NCBI GenBank assembly: GCA_023052935.1
Contig: CM041295.1
Coordinates: 109,308,711-109,372,710 of the forward strand
Reading direction: 5' to 3'
Origin: Piezodorus guildinii
Taxonomy: Eukaryota > Arthropoda > Insecta > Hemiptera > Pentatomidae
DNA length: 64,000 bases
This document shows positions 21,701 through 31,945 of the stretch, piece after piece. The notes beneath the pieces are model-generated. The model made no database searches. It was not told the DNA's origin and saw nothing but the letters and a program-made list of their open reading frames with translations. How positions within the stretch are numbered: the stretch's first letter is position 1; every line of letters begins with the position of its first letter. A program made the position numbers and the translations under genes.

Positions 21701-22575
21701 AACTATTCTTCTTCTTCTGGCACTACAGACCGAAGTGGTCCTTGGCCTGCCTCAACATAGTCTGCCACAGTCCTCTATCCTCCACCACAGGCGTGCGGCA
21801 TAACCTCCAGGACCTTCTCCTTCCATCGCGCTTTTGTCCTCCCCTTTTTGCGTGTGGCTAAGATTGTGCTTTGGTAAGTCTTCTTCACTTGCCTGTCCTC
21901 ACTCATCCTGTTCAAATGTCCCTGCCATCTTAACCTATTCGTCCTTATGGATCGTGAGATAAGCGCAGCCCATTAAATAGTTATATATTTCTGTTTTTTT
22001 CACATGTGCCATCTCTCATATCCCTCACACACGCCACCATAGATCCTTTGCAATACCTTCCTTTCAAATCTATCAAGCCTTTCAGTTCAGCTGTTGCCTT
22101 GTTTAAGATTCCATGTTTCGACTACCATAGGTTACCACTGGTCTTATAAGGGTTTTGTACATGTGAGTCTTAGTGGTATGGGAGAGCAGATTACTCCTTA
22201 CCAGATTCCCTAGGGCTAAGTACTCGTATGCTCTGTTACCTGCTAGAATCCTTCTTTTCACTTCCTCTACTTCATTGGCTTCTAGTGTCATCAAGGATCC
22301 GAGGTATAGGAAGGCCGAAACTACTTCTATATTTTCTCCGCCAATGTTGTAAAAAGAGGGGTACTGCGTTCTTATTCCTTAAAATAACTTACAAATTTAA
22401 ATTTTAAAATTTACATTTAAAAATACAGTTTGGCAATAAAAAATAATAATTTTTGTGTATTACAATAAAACAAAATTAATGAAAAGAGGAGGAATCAGAT
22501 AGGTTGCTATTGCCTAAGGACAAAAAGTAAACCATACCTTGGGTTTATTCTCAAAAATTAATTTCCTTTCTGTCA
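21415..22575 (+). repeat. Left arm of a large inverted repeat
   Basis: The sequence 21415-22575 (end of the repeat block, the RTE-C fragment and the following AT-rich part to ccttgggtttattctc) recurs as its reverse complement at about 26015-27090. Between the arms lie about 200 bases of original spacer plus the Jockey insertion. Confidence 0.8.
21700..22380 (-). mobile_element. RTE-C retrotransposon 3' fragment, copy 1
   Basis: Minus-strand reading gives LGSLMTLEANEVEEVKRRIL, AGNRAYEYLALGNLVRS and IRPVVTYGS, the end of an RTE RT. A C-terminal domain follows and then the 3' end, GTAGTGCCAGAAGAAGAAG, a (GAA)n terminus at about 21706. It is 5'-truncated at the RT thumb. The same truncation and flanks occur at 26200 and 47890, so copies spread as part of a larger block. 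Confidence 0.85.
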
Positions 22576-22979
22576 CATATTACTTGTTTTTACTTTTAAA
22601 AAATTAATAATTATTTCTTACAAAAATTAGATATTTACAAAAAACACTTTTTTTGCATTCACATATATTTTTTTTGTAATAATATTGCTTTATTGGGAAA
22701 TAATACAATCTGCCACTATCTTGGGCAATAAGTATTAGGGCTAAAATAAGTCATTCATACCATATGTACAAAGTAAAAACAAATCAAAACAGGCATAATA
22801 ATAATAAAAAAAAAAAAATAAAAAATAAAAAAAAATAATAAAAATAAATAATATAATAGATAAATAAATAAAATAAAAAAAATATATATATATATATATG
22901 TAAAATAACATAAGATGAAATAAGATAAGTAAACTTAACTAACAAATGAAAATAAAAATAAAATATAAAGTAAATAAAA

Positions 22980-23130
22980 TCTTGGCCACATTCATACCTA
23001 TATACATTATTTACATACTGGGAACTCCGAATCGAACCCCTACACCCAGAAGTGGATGGAGTGGCACAACACCATGAGTTCCCACGCGCTCTCAGTCAGC
23101 CGCGTCGCCAGTCTAGCCAGTGGAGACTGA
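22980..23130 (-). mobile_element. tRNA-like SINE sequence near the Jockey 3' end
   Basis: On the minus strand the segment contains GCGGCTGACTGAGAGCG (A-box-like) and, about 45 bases later, GGGGTTCGATTCGG, a good RNA polymerase III B box. GGGAACTC and GAGTTCCC bracket the region as a possible stem. It is tRNA-like but not a tRNA gene. Whether it is an inserted SINE or part of this Jockey copy's 3' UTR is undecided. Confidence 0.5.
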
Positions 23131-23139
23131 GTGAGGACA

Positions 23140-24672
23140 CTAGAGCCACACACTCTCAGGCATGAGTGGAGAAGTTGGCCATTGCCAGCACTCCAGTTGC
23201 ATGTTTATAGGAGATCTCTCGGCCACTGGCCTCAGCCTACGAGGAGGGTTGTAAGGATGGTTGGTACTAGATAGGGATTGTGCCAGAGGATTAGGAAGAA
23301 GAGTAAGTTTCTGGTGAAAGGTTGAGAATTTAGATGGGATGAGATCAAGGACATAAGGGATCTTAAGGTCATGATGTTGGAGGGTGAAGGTGACATGCTT
23401 ACTTTTGGATTGATTGACTTTGATACGCCATTTGTCGTACCAATGTTCAATCAAGGAGAGATGGCTCTGTAGATGGGAAAATGCCAGTTCTGGGTCTGTA
23501 TGGGTTGATAGAATGGCAGTATCATCGGCAAAAGATGCTAGGAATGTATTAGGATCTAAAAGTATATCAGCTGTAAACAAAATATAGAGGATAGGACCTA
23601 GGACGCTTCCTTGAGGTACGCCGGCCTCGATTGGGTAACAAGTGGAGAACTCTGAACCACAGCGGACTCTGAAGGAACGGTTAGAGAGATAGGATCTTAG
23701 GATTATATATAAGGATTGGGGTAATTGGGTTTTTAGTTTGAAAAGCAAGCCATCGTGCCAGACCCGGTCGAATGCCTGAGCAATGTCCAGAAAGGCACCA
23801 GTGCAGTATTGCTTGTTTTCCAAGTGCAGAGGATAAATGGTCTACTACTCTTAGATCTTGCTGTACAGTGGAGTGCCCAGAGCGGAATCCGAACTGGTGG
23901 GAAGGAATTTCAATTAAATGTAGGATACGCTTAAGTAGGATTTTTTCAAATAATTTTGAAAGGATAGGGAGGAGGCTGATCGGTCTATAGGATGAGGAGT
24001 TGTTGGGAGGTTTACCAGGTTTAAGAAAGAGGATAATAATGGAGTGTTTCCACAATAGAGGAAAGTGGGCTGTGCGGAGGATACAATTATACAGGTAAGT
24101 AAGGAAATTAATTGATTTTTGAGGTAGTTGTCGAATGATCTTGGAACTGAGGAGGTCGTGGCCAGGAGATTTATGAGGTTTTAGTTTATTTATAAGGAAT
24201 TTGACCTCAGAGGGGTTAACAGCTTTAGGGGGTAGAGAGAGAGGTATTGGTGAAGAAAGTAATTCTTGTACCATAGCTGTATGAGTGGAATTGTGGTTGG
24301 GATGGGGGTGAATATGTTGGAGAGGTATTGGGCAAATTCTTCAGCTCTAGTCTCCTCTGACGAAGCCCAGGAACCATCGGCACGTCGGAGGGGATGGGTG
24401 ATAGTATGGCGTTTACGAACTTTTTTAGTTATTCTCCAGAGAGAATTATCGGTAATGGATAATGAGGAGAAGTAGGAATTGTAGGAATGGGATCTAAAGG
24501 GATCTAATTTCTGTTTAACTAATTTGGTATAATAGTTGTAGGATTTCCGATCGTCTGGGTGCCTGGTTCTTTGCCAGAGGATTCTGGAGCTTCGCTTAGT
24601 ATGGATGAGATCAAGGAGGTCTTGGGGTATTGGATTCTTCTTGTGGTACAGAGGGGAAGGAGAGGGTGACAA
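23140..24672 (-). pseudogene. Jockey reverse transcriptase with thumb deletion
   Basis: Three overlapping pieces (24672-24190, 24274-23681, 23823-23140) give SSEETRAEEFAQYLSNIF, INKLKPHKSPGHDLLSSKII, RPISLLPILSKLFEKILLKR, HQFGFRSGHSTVQQ, IAQAFDRVWHDGLLFK (motif A), AGVPQGSVLGPILY and LASFADDTAIL (FADD in place of YADD). After KHVTFTLQ the frame jumps directly to HHDLKIPYVLDLIPSKF. Related copies have roughly 100 or more residues between these blocks, so there is an in-frame internal deletion of most of the thumb. Confidence 0.87.
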
Positions 24673-24689
24673 TGCATTCCAGGCTGCTT

Positions 24690-25450
24690 GTTGGATCAGG
24701 GTAGTGAAGGAATTAACAGCATCATCTAGTTCTTGAGGAGATTTGAGGGATACTCTGAGGTCTATTGCGTCGGTTATGATTTCACGGAAGAGAGTCCAGT
24801 TAACTGGGCCTCTTAGGAATGACGGTGGGGGGAGTTTTAGTATAGGTGATAATGAAAGAGTTAGGATAAGAGGGCTGTGATCTGAGGATAGATCATCGAG
24901 CCGGGAGACAGAATGATTTAGCGGTCCTAGGCAATGAATAAATCTAAAAGGTCGGGATTACGGTTAGGATCGGTGGGCCAATAGGTGGGAGAGTCGGGAG
25001 AGAGAATGTTACTATGGGTGGAATAGAGTGCAGACTGCAGTGTTCGCCCGCGAGAGTTCGTAGTTCTGGCTCCCCACTGCTGGTGTTTAGCATTTAAGTC
25101 TGCACCTATGAGGAAATGATGGTCTAGGGAATTGAGGGAGGAATTGAATTGGACTGCAGAGATCGGTATTTTAGGTGGGGAGTAAGCTGCTACCACTGTT
25201 AAAGGAAAGTAACTAGTTTGTATTTTTATAGCAGTGGTTTGAAGAAAATCATGAACTGGTAGGGGAAATGGGTGGTGGGAGAGGGAGCTATGGATAATGA
25301 CCGCAGTGCCAGCATGAGCTGTCCCATCAGGGTGGTCAGTTCTGTATATTTGGTAGTCAGGGATTTTGAATGATCGTTTGTTAGTCAGTCGTGTTTCAGT
25401 TATGAGGGCTAGGTCGATATCTTGTGGTGAGCCTGAGCTTGTGGTGTCTC
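24690..25450 (-). pseudogene. Jockey APE endonuclease
   Basis: The clearest open part, 25196-24927, reads VAAYSPPKIPISAVQF and HHFLIGADLNAKHQQWG with the catalytic GADLN block, then DSPTYWPTDPNRNPDLLD, all in the usual order of Jockey endonucleases. Upstream the frame continues in pieces to about 25450. It would nick target DNA for reverse transcription; now inactive. Confidence 0.85.
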
Positions 25451-25559
25451 ATCTTCTTCCAGCATTTGGGCATATGAGACCCCAGAGTTAACGATTCTGG
25501 AGGGTTTTCTTAGCGGTCTAGGAGTGACGTCTTGACGAGGTACTGCCTGCAGTCTTGAC

Positions 25560-25946
25560 TTTAAGAGCTTGTAGGTTTGGCATCCCTTGTAGTTAGCTGG
25601 ATGCCCTTGGTGGCAGAGTGCGCAAATTGCAGGAGTTTGTCTTGTTTTGGTGCATTCCTCAGTCTTATGCTGTCCACCACATCTGATATACGATGGCAGT
25701 ACCGTTTTTTGTGTCCATATGCCTGGCAGTTATGGCACTGAACTAGGTCTTTTTTATATATGGCTTTTCTACTACAACTCTTGTGTAGTAGAGGTAATTG
25801 ACGGAGTAGATGTTTTCAACCCCGGGGGATCTTTCAAGATCAACAAAAAATAGAGGTAATGGTATTTTGTTACTTTGTCCGGCTGTTCTCTATTTTCCTT
25901 GGTAACATTGACAATTTGGCGGATTTCAAATCCCATGGATGTCAGT
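25560..25946 (-). pseudogene. Jockey ORF1 (Gag-like) C-terminal part with zinc knuckles
   Basis: Minus-strand reading gives GFEIRQIVNVTKENREQPDK near 25935-25860, a block like the PRE domain of Jockey Gag proteins. CHNCQAYGHKKRYC follows (CX2CX4HX4C). In another frame come CGGQHKTEEC and CALCHQGHPANYKGC, the second and third knuckles. ORF1 proteins bind the element RNA. A roughly 50-bp foreign-looking stretch near 25790-25850 and a frameshift break it. Confidence 0.8.
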
Positions 25947-26014
25947 GCATTCACATTGTAACAATTAAAATTATATAGATATTCAGAAGTAAATGATCAT
26001 ATATGATGATTTTT

Positions 26015-27090
26015 GAGAATAAACCCAAGGTATGGTTTACTTTTTGTCCTTGGGCAATAGCAACCTATCTGATTCCTCCTTCATTGATTTGGTTTTATTG
26101 TAACACACAAAAATTATTATTTTTTATTGCCAAACTGTATTTTTAAATGTAAATTTTAAAATTTAAACTTGAAATATATATGTATCTGTAATAGTTATTT
26201 TAAGGAATAAGAACGCAGTACCCCTCTTTCTACAACATTGGCGGAGAAAATATAGAAGTATTTTCGGCCTTCCTATACCTCGGATCCTTGATGACACTAG
26301 AAGCCAATGAAGTAGAGGAAGTGAAAAGAAGGATTCTAGCAGGTAACAGAGCATACGAGTACTTAGCCCTAGGGAATCTGGTAAGGAGTAATCTGCTCTC
26401 CCATACCACTAAGACTCACATGTACAAAACCCATATAAGACCAGTGGTAACCTATGGTAGTGAAACATGGAATCTTAAACAAGGCAACAGCTGAACTGAA
26501 AGGCTTGATAGATTTGAAAGGAAGGTATTGCAAAGGATCTATGGTGGCGTGTGTGAGGGATATGAGAGATGGCACATGTGAAAAAAACAGAGAAATATAT
26601 GAACTATTTAATGGGCTGCGCTTATCTCACGATCCATAAGGACGAATAGGTTAAGATGGCAGGGACATTTGAACAGGATGAGTGAGGACAGGCAAGTGAA
26701 GAAGACTTACCAAAGCACAATCTTAGCCACACGCAAAAAGGGGAGGACAAAAGCGCGATGGAAGGAGAAGGTCCTGGAGGTTATGCTGCACGCCTGTGGT
26801 GGAGGATAGAGGACTGTGGCAGACTCTGTTGAGGCAGGCCAAGGACCACTTCGGTCTGTAGTGCCAGAATAAGAAGAATAGTTATTTTAATTATTTGAAG
26901 AAGGAAAGATTTATCTGAAGAATTGGCTTAAAAATTGACATTCAGGACATATATAAATAAATCTGCCTATATTTGTTAATTCAGGAATGAAGATCATGCT
27001 CAAAGGAGATTTCCTTATTCTACGTGTTTCGTAAGAAGAAAACCCACACCATCTATTACAGCTGTGATGACAGGCAAGCATCCCCTCATT
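26015..27090 (-). repeat. Right arm of the large inverted repeat
   Basis: It is the reverse complement of 21415-22575 with scattered differences: gagaataaacccaagg at the left edge, the RTE-C fragment in plus orientation, and catctattacagctgtgatga near the right edge. It joins repeat unit E at about 27088. Confidence 0.8.
26200..26885 (+). mobile_element. RTE-C retrotransposon 3' fragment, inverted copy
   Basis: Plus-strand reading gives LGSLMTLEANEVEEVKRRIL-like sequence (MTLEANEVEEVKRR at 26291), IRPVVTYGSETWNLKQGNS and, after a stop near 26493, LDRFERKVLQRIYGG in another frame. It ends GTAGTGCCAGAATAAGAAG at about 26880. Same 5' truncation as the copies at 21700 and 47890. Confidence 0.85.
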
Positions 27091-27118
27091 TGAATACAAA
27101 TATTTTCTCTGTATCTTG

Positions 27119-27120
<2 letters not shown>

Positions 27121-27180
<60 letters not shown>
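27121..27180. repeat. (AT)n microsatellite
   Basis: About 60 bases of uninterrupted AT alternation inside repeat unit E, where other copies have only ttaaatatatattc. This shows a local expansion. Confidence 0.95.
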
Positions 27181-27182
<2 letters not shown>

Positions 27183-27912
27183 TTTAACTATCTTTTCTGC
27201 TCTTCAATTCTATTATTATTGTTATTTCTGTAATAACGGAAATACTGATTTGCCAGACTTAATCATTGTTTGTATTGTATGATAATATGGATCTGAAATA
27301 AGTTGTATTTTATCTGCTAACTGATTATCTCAAAAAGTTCTTCATTACATATGATTGATTACATATGATTAGGATTCAGTCTAAAAAGAAAAGTTGGAAA
27401 AGATCGGAAGAAAATTGTGCTTATTTTAATATAGATAAACCAAGCACAATTTTCTTTCATCATCTTTATTATTATAATTATTATATAATTCGGAAAAGGC
27501 TGTGGCGCCTTTTTAGCTTTCCTCGTGGAGCATGGCTTCTTATCTAGCGGTTCTATTGTTGATTCTCTGTTGTTGATCTGTTTGAAACATTATTAAGGGT
27601 TAATCTGGCAAATTATAATTTCGTTTATTAATAAATCAATAAATAGTTATTGAATAATGACTTAGAAGTAGTTATTGCTGAATTAGAACCTTCTCGAATT
27701 GAAAGTAGAATCAAGTAGTGGTCTGTTATCCTTCCATTATTAAGTTGGAATCTCTTGTTTTAATAATCAAATATTTAGTCTCACAAATTGAAAAGTGAAT
27801 TACTTTCATTTAATGATAAAATGTTCAACAATAACCTTGTATATAATCCATTTACTTTTATTAATTAAATTTTCATATGATTAACTATGGTTTTCTTAAC
27901 TAGAAGTAAAAG

Positions 27913-27978
27913 AAGAAAAGTTACACAGTGAAGGCCTCAACTGAGACAAGTGGAATTTGGATAATGGAAGAAGTAACG
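27913..27978 (+). CDS. Exon-like segment A in unit E copy 1
   Basis: 22 codons open between an ag-ending purine tract and a gtaaaag donor-like site: VKASTETSGIWIMEEVT in its second half. The same segment is open in the copies at 35026-35091 and 50671-50736, with only codon-sized substitutions and no indels. A stop lies just upstream of the segment in the same frame. Protein function is unknown. Confidence 0.35.
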
Positions 27979-28711
27979 GTAAAAGAATGGTTTTTTATAA
28001 ATTTATACTTGCATGTGTGTTTATGCTTAAAGTAACAGTAAAATTTATCCAGAGGTCATTTTTAAGAGTTCTTGTTCTGACTCATGATTATTTTCAACTT
28101 TTGTTATTAGAAAATGCTTTATTGTTCTTATACTCAGTATGTTTAATGTAATTAATAGATGAAATTGATGTTTAGTCTATAATGTTCAATTCAGTTTCAA
28201 GAAAACAGAAATAATTAATAAAAGTCACATATATTAATTACATTATTTAGCTATTGTGTAATATAAAGTAACATTCTATAGGTCAGTGCAGTTTTGGAAC
28301 TAAAATAACACTTATTAGAACACATTAATCAAGCTGCTATCTGACAATATTACAAGAATAGACTGATAATAACGATTTAGCTAATGAGTCATATTACAGA
28401 GAGAGAGGTTTGATCTGAGAATAACTGTTTTGGTTACATTAGTAGTAGTTAAATTGTTATATTTAAAATATTTTTGTTTCAAATCTATTATTATTGTTAT
28501 TTCTGTAATAACGGGAATACTAATTTGCCAGACTTAATTATTGTTTGTATTGTATGATAATATAAAGCTGAAATAAGTTGTATTTTATCTGCTAACTTAT
28601 TACCTCAAAAAGTTCTTCATTGCATATGATATTATGGATTGAGTTTATTACCTTGTGCTGATTATTATTTGAGTTATACTTTATTTAAATGTATATTATT
28701 GTTTTTTTCAG

Positions 28712-28836
28712 AGTCCTTGAAATGTGCAACACTTAACTTTTATCACAATCAAGCCCATAGCTTAGTTCAAAATTTTTTCAAGAGCCATAATTATATTGTA
28801 TTGAGGATGTATAGTCAACTATTGAAATTTTCATAG
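28712..28836 (+). CDS. Terminal-exon-like frame in unit E copy 1
   Basis: A polypyrimidine tract and CAG (28702-28711) precede a 40-codon frame ending in TAG at 28834. It includes SLKCATLNFYHNQAHSLVQN and SHNYIVLRMYSQLLKFS. In the array copies the fourth codon TGT is TGA, so the frame is closed there while the rest of the peptide is kept. This suggests the ancestral unit carried a coding last exon. No known domain. Confidence 0.35.
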
Positions 28837-28887
28837 GTAGAAATAATCGGGATTCAGTCTTTAAAGAAAAGTTGGAAAAGAGCGGAA

Positions 28888-28932
28888 GAAAATTGTGCTT
28901 GTTTTAATATGGATAAAACAAGCACAATTTTC
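28888..28932. repeat. Perfect hairpin with 18-bp arms in unit E
   Basis: gaaaattgtgcttgtttt (28888-28905) is the exact reverse complement of 28915-28932, with the 9-base loop aatatggat. Array units carry the same hairpin with one base changed in the right arm (aagcaaaa). It is a candidate cruciform or transcript hairpin. Confidence 0.85.
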
Positions 28933-28971
28933 TTTCATCATCTTCATTATTATAACTATTATATAAATCAT

Positions 28972-29012
28972 CAATTTCAGTCCACGTTTTGGGGCTTTGT
29001 CCCCATCATCAA
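28972..29012 (-). ncRNA. Degenerate hammerhead-like terminus of the Penelope-like element
   Basis: The minus strand reads CTTGATGATGGGGACAAAGC and on to CCCAAAACGTGGACTGAAAT. The stem GGGG/CCCC is intact, but the catalytic boxes are altered (CTTGATGA for CTGATGA, AAAAC for GAAAC), so a working ribozyme is unlikely. Its position just after the GIY-YIG domain fits the usual element end. Confidence 0.55.
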
Positions 29013-29237
29013 GACTAAAATGGTTTTAAAACATTTTGATTTTAGTTACATTTATTAATTTTTTTTCTATCTCTATATATACCAATTTTCACATGATACA
29101 ATTAAACATAAATTACCTTTTTTATTGATACATATTATTTTTTGTAGCTAACAGCTACATTCACTTTTAAAAGTCAACTATTGCCTCACTGTTATATTTA
29201 GTTTTTAGTATTCCTGTGGTCTATATTTAGTTCTGTT

Positions 29238-29622
29238 TTGATGTTATTATTTTTTCCCCCTTTTTTATTAAATTGTTCTATTTTTATATTATTTATAATG
29301 TTGCGTAATGTGTACCAAGATTTTTGGTATCTGTTTTTTTAACTGCTTTATTGTTATTTTTGGTTATAAAAATGGGTTACAGTATTTTTCCATTTCTATT
29401 ATTTTTAGAAGTATCTAATATTTGTATATTTTCAAAAGTAAATTTATGTTGATTTTGTATGCTATGTGTTGATAACGCTGTTGCATTTGAATTTTTTATA
29501 CTTTTACAATTTGAAATATGTTGTGATATTCTAGTTTTTAATTTTTTGGATGTTTCACCAATTTATATTCCTTCAGAATTCTCACAATTAATTTTATATA
29601 CAATATAACATTTTGTTTCTCC
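29238..29622 (-). pseudogene. GIY-YIG endonuclease of a Penelope-like element
   Basis: The minus strand reads VYKINCENSEGI, a stop exactly at the Y of GIY, IGETSKKLKTRISQHISN, NATALSTHSIQNQHKFTF and ILDTSKNNRNGKIL, followed by another stop. These are the successive motifs of the GIY-YIG nuclease of Penelope elements: GI(Y)IGET, the TRI-QH helix and the H-F segment. Two stops and an upstream frameshift make it inactive. Confidence 0.88.
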
Positions 29623-30133
29623 ATAATTTCTATTTTATCTTTCATAATACTTAAATATTTTTCTAATTTTTGTATTATTGTTGTATAAGAGAAAAGATAT
29701 ATTTGTGTGATAGTACTTTTTATTCTATCTGTTAATGTCATAAAGTATATATGTCATTTTATAATATTTTAAATTTAAGTTGTTTTGTTCTTGTTTAGTT
29801 TTAATTTTTATATTATCACTATTATTTTCATCTCTGAAAATTTTCGATTTTGTTTATTTAATTTTTTGTTCTGATATGTTTCCTTATTTATACATTTTTC
29901 CCTTTTGATTATTGTTGCCTATTTTTACTATTGAATCTTCTTTTTTTTGTAATTATACCATAATTTATTAATTAATTTTGTTGTATATAAATTTTCTTTG
30001 AACATTTTGTAAATTTCTAGTTTTATCTCTTTTATAAATTTTTAAAATTTAAACTATTTTTAAAATTGTAAAAAAGGAAGATTTTAAATAGTAAGTTTTC
30101 TAATTTTTTTGCTTATTGGAAGAAATCAGAGTT

Positions 30134-31945
30134 GGGCGTTAATCGAATAAAAATTATTCGAATAACGAATAACAGATAAATAATTTATTCGTTATTCGAA
30201 TAAATTTTTATCTGTAGACAAATCATCCATTATTCCAGAATATCAAATAACGGACAACAGATAAACTATTTATTCGCCATTCAATAAATTTTTATCTGTG
30301 GACAAATCATCTGTTATTCGAAACTTTCGAATAACGAATAAATCATCTATAATTTATTTAGAACTTTTGAATAACAAATAAATCATATGTTATTTGAAAC
30401 TTTCGAGTAACGAATAAATCATCTGTTATTCGAAACTTTCGAATAACGAATAATTTTATCTGTCGTTCGCAAATAACGAATAAATTGAATTTATCTGTCA
30501 TATTTTAACTTAGTTATTTGAATAAAATATTATTTAAAAAATAAAAATTATTCTAATGTGCAATAATTCAGCAAATAATAATATTTACTAAATATGTATT
30601 TAAAAAATTATTAAATTTCTAAAAAAAATAATTGGTGTTTCAAATAAATGTTTTCAAGGATGCTACTTTTGAATATGCTATCAAATTTACGATTGCGCAT
30701 GCACATTTCATGTTTGGTTTCTTTTATAGTTGTTGTTAATACATGTATCTTTTATTAGATTTTCTAAGTCGCTATTTCCAAATATGCTAGCAGATTTTCG
30801 AACGCACACATGCGTTTCATGTTTCGATTAATTTTATAGTTGTTATTGGATTTTCATATTAATATTAATATTATTAAAAAAAACAAATTAATTAAAATTC
30901 CCTCGTCAACAAAACATACTATTTTTTTTTTTTTTTTTACAAAAATACCATATTTATATTTGGAAATAATTTAATAATTAATTTCTTCCATTACTAATTA
31001 ATTAATTACTAATCCTAACATTAATTAATTACTAATCTCTAAACTGATCACTAATCCTAATTTATATGCATATCACCTTTCAATTTTAATTTATTCAATT
31101 GCTAATTAATTAATTAATTACTAATCCTAATTTTTATGCATATCCCCTTCGAAATTTTGATTTTTTTAAATAATCAAAACGATTCGTTACAATTTAGTCT
31201 AACATTAAAAATTTTATAAATATATAACATTTAAATGCCCAACAACAATCAATTAATAATTTTTCTTTTTTTATATTTATAGTTGTTATTCTGATATTCT
31301 GAAGTAGCATCCTTGAAAACCCAATAACACCTATAAAAGTAATCAAAACACAAAAAGCGCTTCCCGCGATTGAAAATCTGATAGCATATTCGGAAATAGC
31401 GTCCTTGAAAACCTAATAAAAGATACATGTATTAATAACTATAAAACTAACCAAAACATGAAACGCGCATGCGCAATCAGAAATCTAATAGCATATTCGG
31501 AAATAGCGTCCTATAAAACCTAATAAAAGATACCTCCATTAATAATAACTATAAAAGTAATCGAAACGCGCAAGCGCGATCATAAATCTGATTGCATATT
31601 CGAAAGTAGCATCCTTGAAAACATTATAAAAGATACTTCCATCATATATAACAATAAAAGCAACTGAAATGTATTGTTAACAGTTAGAAATGAAGTTTTA
31701 AAAGTTTGTAGGGAAACCTTATTACTTATTCTAATATTATTAATGAGAAAGATACTAACATTTATTTATTTGAAACACTTATACTTTATTTTAAGAAATT
31801 TAATATTATTTTTTGGTATATATTTAGTAATTAATATTTATAATGTTTATATTTAATTTAATTTTTATCTGCACTATAATTTTGTATTCGAATAATCATC
31901 TATGATGACGAATAAATTGAATTTATTCGTCATTTTTGAATAGTT
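30134..31945. mobile_element. Foldback-type element with inverted arrays of internal repeats
   Basis: The left side starts with AT-rich tandem copies of cgaataacgaataa-type sequence (30134-30500), and the right end carries the matching cgaataaattgaatttattcg (about 31893-31925). Inside, two units of about 109 bp on the left (30657-30860) face four units of 90-115 bp on the right (31295-31640) in opposite orientation, with caaggatgct and agcatccttg as landmarks. No transposase is present. The structure resembles foldback transposons. Exact borders are estimated. Confidence 0.65.
30318..30470 (+). repeat. Tandem repeat of a roughly 36-bp AT-rich unit
   Basis: The unit gaaactttcgaataacga followed by ataaatcatctgttattc is repeated about four times with substitutions. 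It forms the subterminal part of the foldback element. Confidence 0.75.

Larger units (their letters stand above)
22665..25946 (-). mobile_element. Jockey-type retrotransposon with 10-bp target duplication
   Basis: The element is flanked by gcattcacat (22655-22664 and 25947-25956), and the empty site is preserved at about 48912 as gcattcacataacaatt-like sequence. On the minus strand it contains the end of ORF1 with zinc knuckles, the APE endonuclease, RT and a 3' UTR ending in an A-rich tail at 22665-22675. It is 5'-truncated within ORF1 and broken by several frameshifts. It has an internal deletion in the RT thumb and a tRNA-like sequence near its 3' end. Confidence 0.92.
27088..28971 (+). 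repeat. Repeat unit E, dispersed copy 1
   Basis: It shares with the 50287-61184 array the landmarks gctcttcaa followed by ttctgtaataacgg, ggctgtggcgcc, gaaggcctcaactgagac and gattcagtct. The AT-rich part after 28475 repeats the start (27205 onwards), so it holds one full unit plus the beginning of the next. It is more diverged than the array copies and keeps a terminal-exon-like frame open (28712-28836). The Penelope-like element at 28972 cuts it. Confidence 0.85.
28972..30110 (-). mobile_element. Penelope-like retroelement, 5'-truncated
   Basis: Minus-strand reading gives the RT-to-endonuclease connection (LEKYLSIMKDKIEIMEKQNV near 29690-29610) and then a GIY-YIG nuclease domain (29610-29240). 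An AT-rich 3' region ends at about 29012-28972 with a decayed hammerhead-like motif. This order, RT, GIY-YIG, then hammerhead-bearing terminus, is characteristic of Penelope-like elements. Upstream of about 29760 the RT is unreadable. It interrupts repeat unit E. Confidence 0.85.

Noticed and set aside
22990..23090. True tRNA gene
   Set aside because: A- and B-box-like words are present but no complete cloverleaf or anticodon arm could be drawn.
30134..30500. Telomeric repeat array
   Set aside because: The repeat is cgaataa-type, not TTAGG or a known telomere motif, and it is internal.
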